64,000 nucleotides of DNA, from contig OX344764.1 in the NCBI GenBank assembly GCA_947034895.1, positions 35,280,935-35,344,934 of the forward strand, given 5' to 3'. This document shows positions 23,468 through 33,869 of the stretch, in pieces. How positions within the stretch are numbered: position 1 is the first letter of the stretch; every line of letters begins with the position of its first letter. This DNA comes from Rhytidiadelphus loreus (taxonomy: Eukaryota; Streptophyta; Bryopsida; Hypnales; Hylocomiaceae). Below the pieces are notes generated by a model. That model did no database searches, had not been told where the DNA came from, and saw only the letters and a list, made by a program, of their open reading frames with translations. The position numbers were made by a program, and so were the translations under genes.

Positions 23468-26400
23468 TTACCAGTGTGTAGCACGGAGATCGCATGGCAT
23501 TCCACTGATGGGTCGGGGCCACCCTTCTGGTGCACTGGTTCTGGGGAGGCACATGTGGAGATTTACCGTGACAGTCACGCGCCTAACCCTGGGAAAGCCG
23601 TAGAGCTCGAATGGTAGATCCATGACGCCTTGGTCCCACGTGCAGTTTGCCCAAGAAAAAACAGATTTGGCGTTAGGAGCGTTACATTTGACTGAAAATG
23701 GAGGGGATGGTGAACGGCTTGCAGCAATGAGAGCGTCTTTCAAGGACCCTGGTAAAGCCGCGCGACTCCGAATGCACAGCTTGCCGAGCTTGGGTTCCTG
23801 CAAGACCTCATCGATTTCGGCTTCCAGGTAGAATAGGGCTGCCCAGAGCAAGTTGACTGCCTCCTGGACACAGACACGTCCGTCATTACGAAGGTATGTC
23901 CCGGTCATTTTCTTCAAGGCTGGTATCTTCAGCGCATGATCAAGATTGTATTTTTCACCATTGGATACCTTGATGGTCGGATTGAGGCGGAGGCCACATC
24001 TGCTAAAATCGGGCTGAACCTGCTTTAAGTGGTTTATGGCGGCACGGCTTTGCGATTCGGCATCGAGCGCGACTATCTTCAAACCGTTCACAACGGACAT
24101 CACGCTATCTGATTTCTTCGGCCCCTCATCAGATGACAATTGAGCGCAACCCAGAGATATGAGGGCGCTTGCCTTGCGATTAGGCCATATGGTTCGAGCT
24201 TCTTGGATGGCGACATCCGCTGGGCAGTTGTGTCTGAGACCACCATCGACCCAAAAACGGCCGCCAGCTTTATAGGCTGGGAAATAGGTGCCAGCTGCTG
24301 ACGTTGCTGCAGCGGCGTCTTTCGGGCTGAACATATGGTTATCGAACACTCTCCCGGTGACCACTTCGCGAGTTGACTGACCTGTCGTCTCTTGAAACAG
24401 GTCATTGCACTCATTCTCCGACATCGGGCGGTTGTAGGAAGTGAACCAGACAGGATTGAAGTTGTCGTCGCGGGCACACGCTGTAACGATGACACGTGGT
24501 CCACCGACACAGCTACTCAGCAGTGACTGTTCTCCAAAATGCTCTTTCAGAAGCTTCAACAAATTATCGTTTTTATATTTGGCATAATAAACTCTGAGGA
24601 ATGGGAGTAACTGTAGAATGATGCGGTACATAGCTCCTATTCTCAACATGTCGGAAGAGAAAATATTTTTACTCAAATCCTCGAACAGATTGATCACCTC
24701 CCCCAGGCGCTTCGGTTGCTCATTGAGTTTGTGTACTGTAAGTGCGAGTGCGATGATGCCCCCGGTGCTTGTGCCGGCGATGATATCGAATAGATCCTCG
24801 ATATGCATACCGGGAAAAAAAGACATTACTTCTTGGAGCGAAAGTAGCTCGACGATGCCGCGGATGCCTCCGCCGTCCAGTGAGAGGATGCGGTAGCCGG
24901 CCAACGGGGGTAGATCCTTAGGATACCACTGGGCGGGAGAGAGACAAACGGGGCATCTCATCTCAGGCGAGTGAGTCTCGGCCTCTTCCTTCGCACACTT
25001 GGCACAGATAATGTGACCACATGATGAAAGCACCTCTGTCGGCAGCTCGAGCATGCAGCTTACACACACTTCATAGGACATGAAGGATCGCAACCACGGA
25101 TACTTGTCACGTTCAGACTGGCGCACTTCTATTAGCTGTTCCCGAAGCGTCTTCACATCAGCCATTGTTTTGTTGCGGAGGGTGATATTCGCGATGTCGA
25201 CAAGGGGACAGGCGGGGTTACGGGCGTCCACTGTGGCTTGCACTTCGGGATCCAGAGTGAAGGCCCCAACCCACCGCACAGCTCTTCCAGCTCTTGCATC
25301 CGTGGAGGCATGAAAACAATCTGAATGCATGCGTCGCACTGTGTCACATTGGTGCGTATGACCGTCAACCCCTAGTACGACTGCGGCACACGGCAGCTCT
25401 CCATCGATCCATCTTTGAGCTTTCTCGAGGTCTGTTTGAAGATCAAGGGGTAGTTTGTCATCTGCACCTAACAGCATGTTCAACTTCAGTCGACCAATCC
25501 AGAGGCGCACTGAGCATTTGAAGCGCTCTCGAAGGATTCTGAGCGATTTCTGGTACCTTTGATTCTTCGTGCACGCCGAGTTCGCCTGCTCGACTGCCCG
25601 AAAAAACTCGAAGATGTACTTTGCAAGTCCGACGAAGGTAGGCCTCCGAGCCATGCTCTCCTTGAAGATGTCAAAATCGCACGTTGGGTTCTCGTTGAAG
25701 GAGTCAACCGCTAGTTGCATGTATTGCTGAAGCTGGGTGCGGGTGAAGAGCTGATTCGCCTTCTCTCGCGATGTACGAATGCGCTTGGTAGAGTGAATGA
25801 TCTCCTCATGCAGCATATTCACTCGGCCCAAGTACGTAATAGGACTATTGGCCATCTCCGGAATGAAGCACACTTGCGGATCCGAGTAGTAGCACTGAAG
25901 TTCGTCGCGGGTTTTGTTCTCGACTCCCTGGATCCATGTTTCGTATGTCAATCGAAAATCATCGTACTCCCGCTCTAAAGCCTCTTCACCCGACTTGTTA
26001 AAGATGAGAAATAATTGAGGGCGATGCTGATTTACCGCTCCAAAAGCCGCCTTCTGAACCCATTTCAATAATGGGTTCAAAATGGATCGTTTCTCCCGCC
26101 AGTCCCCTGAAAAGACAAAACAGAGGACATCTGAAAAGATGTAGAGCAGGCGTGGATACGATAGCTCAACATGCTGAAGGCGATTGCTCTTGAAGTCGTC
26201 GTACGTTCCTAATTTTTCATTGTAAGCACTAGAGAAAGCCTTCCACAATCTCGGGATGGCGCGCGGCTCCTTCGAGCCATTCTGTCCTTCGCTGTCGACA
26301 TAGAGCAGAGGGTATGCAGGGTGGGCTGGCACTTGATCGCCGCCGTACATGTGCAAATCAGCACTCGTTGATATCGCATCTTTCGCTGCGCCAGCCAGAG

Positions 26401-26932
26401 GCATGTCGGTTTCATCTCTCTCACCATCCAAAGAAACAAGCATTCGCATTAAGGTGCTCTTGCCTACTCCGGTTGGTCCAACAAACGCCACCAATGATGG
26501 TCGCGCATTTGGATCTGGGACCAGCGATACGAGTCGTGGATGCAAGATGATGCAATGATCGATTGGATTGACACAGCACAATACGTTGTTGTTGTCCGCT
26601 TCTATTTGGTCATCTGTGGGGGAGGACCAGCCCAGGCTGCGGTGCACCATGAGGTACTCGTCAATCTTCATGCGCTGATGTCTACGAGTTGTTCTAGAAG
26701 TGTGTACAACTTCCAAATCACAGTTTTTGCATAGGGATGTCTCGCAGGCAGAGCAAAAAAACGCTGCCGGACGTTGTTGTGGAGCGCACTCACTGCAACT
26801 CGCCAGGACAGACAAAGACAAGTGCCGGTCAGCGGCAGAGGTAGCAAGCTGACCAAACCCATCGACGATAGCCGCTTCACCAGTCGTCCTCGACATGTTG
26901 AGACCTGTGTCAATGGGAGTATGCAGGGGCAA
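23468..26932 (-). CDS. B-box / P-loop GTPase / RING / patatin-like phospholipase, intronless
   Basis: A single uninterrupted frame of 1154 codons carries four domains. First, a B-box zinc finger (C46, C49, C60, C63, C68, C71, H77, H85). Second, a P-loop GTPase-like domain with GPTGVGKST at 152-160, DSEGQ (G3-like) at 213 and NKSG (G4-like) at 312. Third, a perfect C3HC4 RING finger (C623, C626, C638, H640, C643, C646, C660, C663). Fourth, a patatin-like lipase with DGGGIRG at 686, GTSTG with nucleophile Ser722, and DGG with catalytic Asp896. The patatin fold hydrolyses lipid acyl esters through a Ser-Asp dyad, and all its key residues are present. The RING may confer ubiquitin ligase activity. 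The region is clearly more GC-rich than its flanks and has no introns, unlike the window's other genes. Met13 (26896) is an alternative start. Similar domain mixes are known to me mainly from fungal lysophospholipase-like proteins, so transfer is plausible but unproven. Confidence 0.93.
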   Translation of the reverse strand: MPLHTPIDTGLNMSRTTGEAAIVDGFGQLATSAADRHLSLSVLASCSECAPQQRPAAFFCSACETSLCKNCDLEVVHTSRTTRRHQRMKIDEYLMVHRSLGWSSPTDDQIEADNNNVLCCVNPIDHCIILHPRLVSLVPDPNARPSLVAFVGPTGVGKSTLMRMLVSLDGERDETDMPLAGAAKDAISTSADLHMYGGDQVPAHPAYPLLYVDSEGQNGSKEPRAIPRLWKAFSSAYNEKLGTYDDFKSNRLQHVELSYPRLLYIFSDVLCFVFSGDWREKRSILNPLLKWVQKAAFGAVNQHRPQLFLIFNKSGEEALEREYDDFRLTYETWIQGVENKTRDELQCYYSDPQVCFIPEMANSPITYLGRVNMLHEEIIHSTKRIRTSREKANQLFTRTQLQQYMQLAVDSFNENPTCDFDIFKESMARRPTFVGLAKYIFEFFRAVEQANSACTKNQRYQKSLRILRERFKCSVRLWIGRLKLNMLLGADDKLPLDLQTDLEKAQRWIDGELPCAAVVLGVDGHTHQCDTVRRMHSDCFHASTDARAGRAVRWVGAFTLDPEVQATVDARNPACPLVDIANITLRNKTMADVKTLREQLIEVRQSERDKYPWLRSFMSYEVCVSCMLELPTEVLSSCGHIICAKCAKEEAETHSPEMRCPVCLSPAQWYPKDLPPLAGYRILSLDGGGIRGIVELLSLQEVMSFFPGMHIEDLFDIIAGTSTGGIIALALTVHKLNEQPKRLGEVINLFEDLSKNIFSSDMLRIGAMYRIILQLLPFLRVYYAKYKNDNLLKLLKEHFGEQSLLSSCVGGPRVIVTACARDDNFNPVWFTSYNRPMSENECNDLFQETTGQSTREVVTGRVFDNHMFSPKDAAAATSAAGTYFPAYKAGGRFWVDGGLRHNCPADVAIQEARTIWPNRKASALISLGCAQLSSDEGPKKSDSVMSVVNGLKIVALDAESQSRAAINHLKQVQPDFSRCGLRLNPTIKVSNGEKYNLDHALKIPALKKMTGTYLRNDGRVCVQEAVNLLWAALFYLEAEIDEVLQEPKLGKLCIRSRAALPGSLKDALIAASRSPSPPFSVKCNAPNAKSVFSWANCTWDQGVMDLPFELYGFPRVRRVTVTVNLHMCLPRTSAPEGWPRPISGMPCDLRATHW

Positions 26933-27130
26933 TGAGTTTGTGAAGAGGAGAGGAAAAGCTGAATCGAAGAATGCCTAGCCTGGCCAGCTCCACCGCGCGG
27001 GCCTCCCTGTCTCCCCTAGCTTGCGTCCTTGCATCAAATTGTCGGCCTGACCCGTCTCTCTGGCGAAGTTTTGCAGAATTTCTACAGAAAGAATGACGCT
27101 GCAGGCTACACATGCAAAGGAAAACCAATC
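26933..27130 (-). promoter_or_regulatory. GC-richer upstream segment of the patatin-type gene
   Basis: The raised GC content of the gene continues about 200 bases upstream of its start codon, then drops abruptly to AT-rich sequence near 27130. This is the expected position of a 5' leader or promoter. No TATA box or splice signal could be assigned with confidence. Confidence 0.3.
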
Positions 27131-27499
27131 AGAAATTCTCAATTGAGATCATCAGCCTAAAAGTCAGAACTGTCTTACGCTTGGAGTATGCATGTAACCA
27201 CTGGATGGTGAGGGTTGCAGATACCATGTAGGCATCACCACGGTATTCCAAGAGCATCACAGTGGGATCCCAAAGGTATCTCCTGTTATTGCAAGTTGTA
27301 AGCTATATACATTACGTAGTGTACTAGTGTCTAGCAACTGATAAACCGTAGAAAGGTGCTAGACCTAATAGCATTTGTTCTACTTAAAAAATATAGTGGT
27401 TCTGATGAAGGTGAGGTAGAGGACACTTCGATTAGACACTAAGGAAAGATTGACCAAATCTTCAAGTAGATAAGAAATTTTATGATGATTTCAAGTGAA

Positions 27500-27556
27500 T
27501 AACAAGTGATTGGGTACGTGAATGAATGAATAAATGAATGAATAAATGAATGAATG

Positions 27557-27595
<39 letters not shown>

Positions 27596-27660
27596 AAGTG
27601 AGCAATTGAGGAAATGTTTAGTTGAATAAATGAATAAATGAGTAATTGAGTAATTGAGTA
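27500..27660. repeat. Tetranucleotide microsatellite (AATG/AATC)n
   Basis: Successive AATG, AAT(A/G), AATC and AAT(A)A units occur, with the purest stretch (AATC)n near 27555-27590. Simple replication slippage explains it. Flanking sequence to 28660 holds no supported gene. Confidence 0.85.
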
Positions 27661-28664
27661 GATTAGTACATGGGCATCCTAAACAACAAGTAGACAAGTG
27701 GATGAGGAAATAGATGATTAAGTATATGAAGTGGAGACAAGGTTGCCTTATAATATTGTACCCCCTTCATTCCCCCAATTCACCTACAATGAAAACACCA
27801 TACCATTAAACCTCACTTTGGACCTATTCCAAACAGTATATCCCACACTACCCAAGCCCTCACCAAAGACACCGCATTCATGCAACATTTGCACTACATA
27901 TTGCAAAAGAAATTGAAGCCCATACTATCAAGTTGAATATTCTTTAAGAATATATAGCTCTACTTTGGTTGATGGGTGAGAAATAGGATAACAACTAACA
28001 AACCAACTAACTAGCAACTAGGCTCCTCAATTGGAGCCTCACAACCAATCAACAAACACAATCTAGAACATTTCAAATTCACTAGAAGCACTTGCCATCA
28101 TGTGCAATAACCTTCACAAATGCTATCTAGTCCATATCCACGAACCAATAATACCTATACCCGAATCAACCTAAAACTCAAACCTCAAGTGATATTCCAT
28201 AACAGGTCAAGATATTAAATTTAATATATAACTTCACAATTTACCATGTAAGGATTATTTTTTCAAATTATTCTAAAAGTACTTCACTCCACAAGTATAC
28301 AAATACAAAATCCTGGAGTTAGATTTGAAAGAAACACATCAAGAAATAGGAAGCTCCCAAAGTGCCAAAGAAAGCAATAGACTACCCCAATGGTGACAAA
28401 TGATGATCCCCAGTCGACGAGTGCTTAGTGACCCTAACACCTAGAGGAAAAAAAACTCACCTAAATAGACTAAACTTCACACTAGGCGCACTTTCATGTA
28501 GTTGGCGTAGACGCAACCCCTAGAGGGGCTCACTTTGCTAAAAACAACAAGACTTTGGGCTTGGGCTTGGGATTGATTTGGCCCACTAAAGTCCTTAAAA
28601 AACTTCTTGACACCTCAATGCCATTGCAAAGGAAGCATCCCTTCAATCAAATTCCTAGAAAAAT

Positions 28665-28980
28665 GAACAATTTTGTTAAAATGGCGGTATTCCATGTGCC
28701 ATTTTTAGAGCATGTGGTTTGAATTGTAAAAGTGTCATCTAGGACAAGTATAGATTTTAAAAATCTTTGACTTCTATAGATTTCAAAATTCTAGGACTGG
28801 TATAGATTTCAAACCATGTGATCTAAACTGTAAAAGTGAAATTTAGGATAAATGTAGACTTCAGACATCTAGGAAAGGTATAGATTTCAGACATCTAGTA
28901 AGTTTGTACATTTCAGACTGCCTAGTCTAAACCGTAAAACTGGCAAGATAACAAAATGGAACCATTTTAACGAAATTGCC
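28665..28980. mobile_element. MITE-like element with internal 28-bp repeats
   Basis: The left end CAATTTTGTTAAAATGG (about 28668) and the right end CCATTTTAACGAAATTG form inverted termini over 17 positions with one mismatch. The interior has several imperfect copies of GGTATAGATTTCAGACATCTAG and related TAGATTTCA motifs. No coding frame. A target-site duplication was not identified, so the boundaries are approximate. Confidence 0.6.
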
Positions 28981-28984
28981 CCTG

Positions 28985-29586
28985 CACACGAATGCATCAG
29001 CTTAAGCTCCACTAAACACCATCACCGTAGTCCTCACCATCCAATGTAACTACATACTGGAGTCCAGCAACAGAACGTAATTGCGGGGGGGAAAATCACT
29101 CTGAATCGCACTCTAAACTCTCATACAAACATCGAACAAACATCGCAACTTCAGTAAGTTAGTAGGAACATCCGGCCACTATCTATACATCAACAATTTT
29201 CGTTTCAAGCCAAGCCAAGCCAAATTCAACTGAAGTAAGATCACCGATCCCTGAATCTGCAATAACATCAGAAGCAAAGTGCCGATGTGTGACAAAAAAA
29301 AATATAATGTGAGCAGAAGTTTTGAAAGTGCAACATCACCGGCCTTCAGGAGTCGACGTTGCCGCACTAAAACAGCTCGCACTCTACCCGAGGCTGGGTC
29401 TTACGCATCTAGTACTTGTACATCCCCTTCCGATGCAACAAACACATGAGATCGATGCTGTGAAGAACTTGAGGTCGAGCGGAGGAAGAGGCCGGCACAG
29501 CAGAGGCAACACAGGGTCTGAGATCGATGCTAAGCGCTGGCAGAGGAAAGGTCGCGTGTACTGTAGTAGTACTGTACAGTGGGGTC
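28985..29586. other. Intergenic, moderately GC-rich, no supported gene
   Basis: Composition rises near 29320-29590 (GAGGTCGAGCGGAGGAAGAG, GCAGAGGAAAGGTCGCG), which could be the remains of an exon or promoter. Short frames on both strands lack any recognisable motif or consistent splice sites. Confidence 0.3.
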
Positions 29587-29589
29587 TAA

Positions 29590-29852
29590 GAGCATCCCCA
29601 CCAATCTGTTCTGTATCCCTAAAAATTTAGGGAGAGGACCTCAGATGGGGATGGGGATACAGAAGCTTGCAAGCACCGGTCTCAAAACAAGATCTCTACC
29701 CCAAATTTATAGAGAACTCGGTAAAAGTTGGGCCCAATTCTCTATATTCAAGCTCATATAGAGAACACGCGAGGTCTCATTCCTATAAAGTCAAGGTTGA
29801 CTGGATTGAGGTCCCAAATTTAGGGAAAGAGAACTCCTTGGTGGGGATGCTC
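29590..29852. mobile_element. Tourist-like MITE, second copy, 263 bp
   Basis: Same length and orientation as the 19450 copy, flanked by TAA at 29587-29589 and 29853-29855. The termini are GAGCATCCCCACCAATCTG and CTCCTTGGTGGGGATGCTC; a few substitutions inside the ends distinguish it from the first copy. Confidence 0.9.
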
Positions 29853-29855
29853 TAA

Positions 29856-31436
29856 GGATCACTTCATACTATGGTCATCCTAGTCAAGAGGCCTATGGGA
29901 TTGATTTGCCAAACTTTGTGGAGACTCCAAAAAATGAGCAATAAATAGGTAATAAAATATAGGAATTGAAGCCTTTGGTTGGCCATAGTGTGAAGCCTCC
30001 AAAGACCAAGTCCAAAGTCCAAATCATTGGCAATGAACTCCCACGGCCTATCAACTTAGACAATCATAGTGTTAAACCTCCAAAAGCCAAGCCCAAAGTT
30101 CAAACTCTTAGCAATGAACTACCACCTACCAATCTAACAATTGAGATCTTGTCATAAGTCAACAACCTCCCGGCCATAGTTTGGGTCTCCATTTCTAGCT
30201 GACCCAATCTTCCTTTGAGAGTCCATCACCATGTAGGCAATTTATTGCCATGTAGGTAGTTGAAGGGGGATGGCCTTTGGACTTGTGCCTTCTAGTGTGA
30301 AGGGTCAAGAGACTAAACTCTTGGTTTCTTGAAATTTGATTGGTGAAAATCCACGGCCTCTCAACCTTTGGCCATAGTATGAAGTGGCCCTTAGTCTTGC
30401 TCTACTTTGAGTTTAGGTAAGTATTGATATCTAGCTACCTATATGGAAGGAGCACGTCTTATTGTCTATTATACTCTCAATTATACTAATCCAACAAATT
30501 TGTTAAAGTCAACACATCACCGTAGGGAATCAAGCTTGACAATGAGTTTCTAGATACCACGATGAAATAGAAACCACTTTGTAGTTGGATAAGATCCTAA
30601 TTGTCCAATATGAATAAACTATTAATTCATACAGTAAATTAAGTTAGTTGGAGCCCATTGTTTAGAAAAAACAATGTGAGAAGCAACTCACATTCTTATA
30701 CAAACAGGTATTTAGATTTGCATGTTCAGAATGTTATAGTTCATATTACCCTAGATAAATTATGTCTTCATCTAGTTAAACATATGAGTTTCGTACACAA
30801 AAAACATTCATTTTAAAAATTAGATATTTTTTTATTTAATAATAGTCCATCTTACATTTGTCTTTGATTTTTTCATGATAAAAAATATGAAGAGGAACTT
30901 CATGATTTTCCTAAATTATTTTCTGTAAAATCATAGCATAAAAAAATTCGAAAATAGTAATAAAACTTTAGAATAAATGAAGAATTTAAAAAGAAATTGT
31001 GACATAAAATTTCTCTACAAAAATTTCTATTTAATTTGAGGAATTATAATTTTCAACAAAATTTAGACTTGATGTTGTACAAATAGTGAAATATAGATGA
31101 AAATAACTTTGAGATTTTTCAAATCAATATAAAAGGTAGAGTGAAATGAGACTCTTCTTTGACATAAGGTAAAATTTTCATAAATTTCTGAATTTTGTAG
31201 AATGAAATAGAACAAACTAAAGTATTACCACAAATATTTATGTATTTTATCAATCAATAAAAAAAATCAAAAATTATATATAGATATTCATATTAATACT
31301 TTCCAATATTCTAAAACTTTGGAGATTATTGGATTTAAATATAAGAAACACAATACTTGGAATCAACTTTCATTCAATGAAATCCAAAATTTATGAAACT
31401 ATTACTTCCTAAAAGTACTCTAATCTTTTGTTTTTG
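29856..31436. other. Intergenic AT-rich, no supported feature
   Basis: AGCCTCCAAAGACCAAGTCCAAAGTCCAAA near 29993 and CTCCAAAAGCCAAGCCCAAAGTTCAAA near 30078 form one short tandem duplication of about 80 bp. Otherwise no structure or gene was found. Confidence 0.4.
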
Positions 31437-32294
31437 CCCCTAAAATATTGCAATGTCTTGAGGCCCAAAATTGCTTTAAAATACTTGTACCTAAAAACAA
31501 GGCTAAAATTTTCATCTATATTTATCCTATAACAAATTCAACTGTAGGATCCCTTAGTTATCTTGTTCAAGCAAATCCTTCTAAAATTTTAGAGTCTAAA
31601 ATTGCAAGTTCAATATGCCTAAACTTTAAAAAAAAAAATTTGTAGTCCTTCCTAAATCCTAAATGTAAGGTTTTGTCTTTCAACAATTTCTGGAAAAAAT
31701 ACATATGTCCAAATTTTGTATAATTGTCAATATGTTGAAAAATGGGTTGAGAATATATTAGAAAAACTTAACAAAAAATCTTTCATAGTCATCTTTAAAA
31801 AAATTATAAAGTGGAAGGTGATAATAGATTCAAAAGATAAAATAAACCACTAATAAATTTTATAAGAAATTGAGGATTATTAATCCCAATGATATTAGGC
31901 AACATATATCCTAAATTTATTTAATTTATTTGAAAATTTTCAAAATCAATTTCAAAAAATGACTTTATATGTTTTTACTTCATTGCATGCAAAATAAAAC
32001 TCACAACTTTCACTTCATTATTCAAAAGTTGTAGATATCAATCAATACAATTAATGAAATTTTTAATATTTTTTTAGAATATATTTTTAGTTGCCTAGTT
32101 TGACATTGTAATGGAAAAGAACCTTACAACTTTTGCAATATTTATTGTAATGATGTGAAACAAAGCTTCACATGTAGATTAGAATGATTACCATCCACAC
32201 TAAAAATCTCATGCAAATATTCCAAATTCTAAAGTCAATAGAGCTTGTTTGAGTCCTGGAAAAAAAAAAGATAGGCTCTTTAGTTCTTTAGAGG
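31437..32294. mobile_element. Probable TTAA-family element, diverged
   Basis: The right end TTCTTTAGAGG is followed by TTAA (32295-32298). The left end GCCCCTAAAATATTGC begins at about 31436 but lacks a clean TTAA. The left interior resembles 695-770. The family assignment is weaker than for the 8.1, 22.2 and 54.4 kb copies. Confidence 0.5.
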
Positions 32295-32298
32295 TTAA

Positions 32299-33869
32299 GA
32301 CTTTTACAAATTCTACACTTGTGTCCAAAGTTAATTTTTACCTTGAAGTTAGATTGGATTCAAAAATTGTCTAAATTTAATGTAATTTTAGAAATTCAAC
32401 TTACACAAATTGGATAGTATGGTACATTTTATAAATCATTTTTTACATCTATGGTACTTGTACTAAATGTCCAAATTTTGTTAAACAATTCTAATACTTC
32501 AATTAATTATGGCTAAATTTTGAAGTGTACTCCATACCAAACATTTGAGATCCTTTGCAATGTTGGGGTTTCAAAAGGTCACAAAATCATAGTTTAAAAA
32601 AAATTTGAGAAATAAAAAATGGAAATAGTAGTAGGTTATTAATGCTACATTTTTTTTTGGTAAATCTAAACTTCATTGACTAATTTGAAGTGTACCTCAA
32701 ATAGGTGAAAGAATGGCCAAATGAAGGGCAACATTTCATGACTTAAAGGATAACTCTTAGTTACAAATATATTCTTTCAAAATCCACATATGATCATATA
32801 ATTTTTATAAATCTAACCTAAATTTATTAAGCTAATCTTTAGACAAAATTGCAAACTTAGGAGGTATTATTTTTCAAAGTCAAACATTGATATTCACCAA
32901 GTTCTTGCAAAAAATCTTTAAACCCCTTTAGTTATTGAGGAAACCTTAATATAGGGAGAAGAATCACATGACTAACTAGAAGTATATGCAATCATAACTT
33001 GCTACCATTCCAAAAAAAATAACAAAACTGAATCAAATTTCAAATACAATTTAGAATAAGAATTGAAAGAGGACAAATGAAGGACAACATTTCATAACTT
33101 GAAAGAGTATTCTATTATTCTAGTGTTTTTGTAGTTACTTTGTGACTTGTGTGGCTTGTTTGCAATAGCAAGTGTAACTTTGATGTATAAACAATAATCA
33201 TAGTTTGCAAAATCCTAATTTATGTGTAGCATTTGAGGTTCATACATAAGCTTCATTTCACGACCCTTGCACTTGCATCCCAAAACCTTATACAATACCC
33301 TCTATAGCTTATCAAAATACCCTCTATAACTTGAGATACGGCAAAAAGAAGGGACAGATTTAAACATTTTGAAATCCCAACTGCATGGATACACAATTCT
33401 TTGAACTTAAAGAACTCAACACAAAAATGTCTTATGGGTCTGTCGTAAACCAATGATATTTTGGTATTCTATACAATCCTACCATCCACTACGTAAATTG
33501 ATGTAAGAAACTGCCACCTCTCTCAACAGTGCAAAACTAAAGGTATTGAACCACTGTAAATAGGTATAGTACGAAGTAATGATTATGGATGCCACTAAAC
33601 TTCCTACCTTCCTCCACTAATTGGATTTTCAAAAATCAAGTTTTGTATTCTATCAAACACATCACATGGCTGATAAGGGTCTCTGCAAGTATCATCACCG
33701 CTGACCTTCATACCAATCATTAGGGGAAAAAGGTGTTCAAATGTAATTTTACAGTTCCAGGCTTCCAAATTTCTTGGTGAAAATAAGCCAAACGTATAAA
33801 CCTGTATGTATATGGAAGGGAAGGGTTCAGGATGGTAAGTTGCACCAATAAAAAGGACTGTCTTCGTGA
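32299..33869. other. Intergenic and 3' flank of the multi-exon gene
   Basis: AT-rich sequence without a supported gene. The part nearest 33870 is the expected 3' untranslated region of the gene on the minus strand. No polyadenylation signal was assigned. Confidence 0.35.

Noticed and set aside
23622..26734. Plus-strand and other-frame open frames inside the patatin-type gene
   Set aside because: They are antisense or shifted shadows of a frame with four recognisable domains.
27540..27600. CRISPR-like regular array
   Set aside because: Four-base microsatellite units without spacers.
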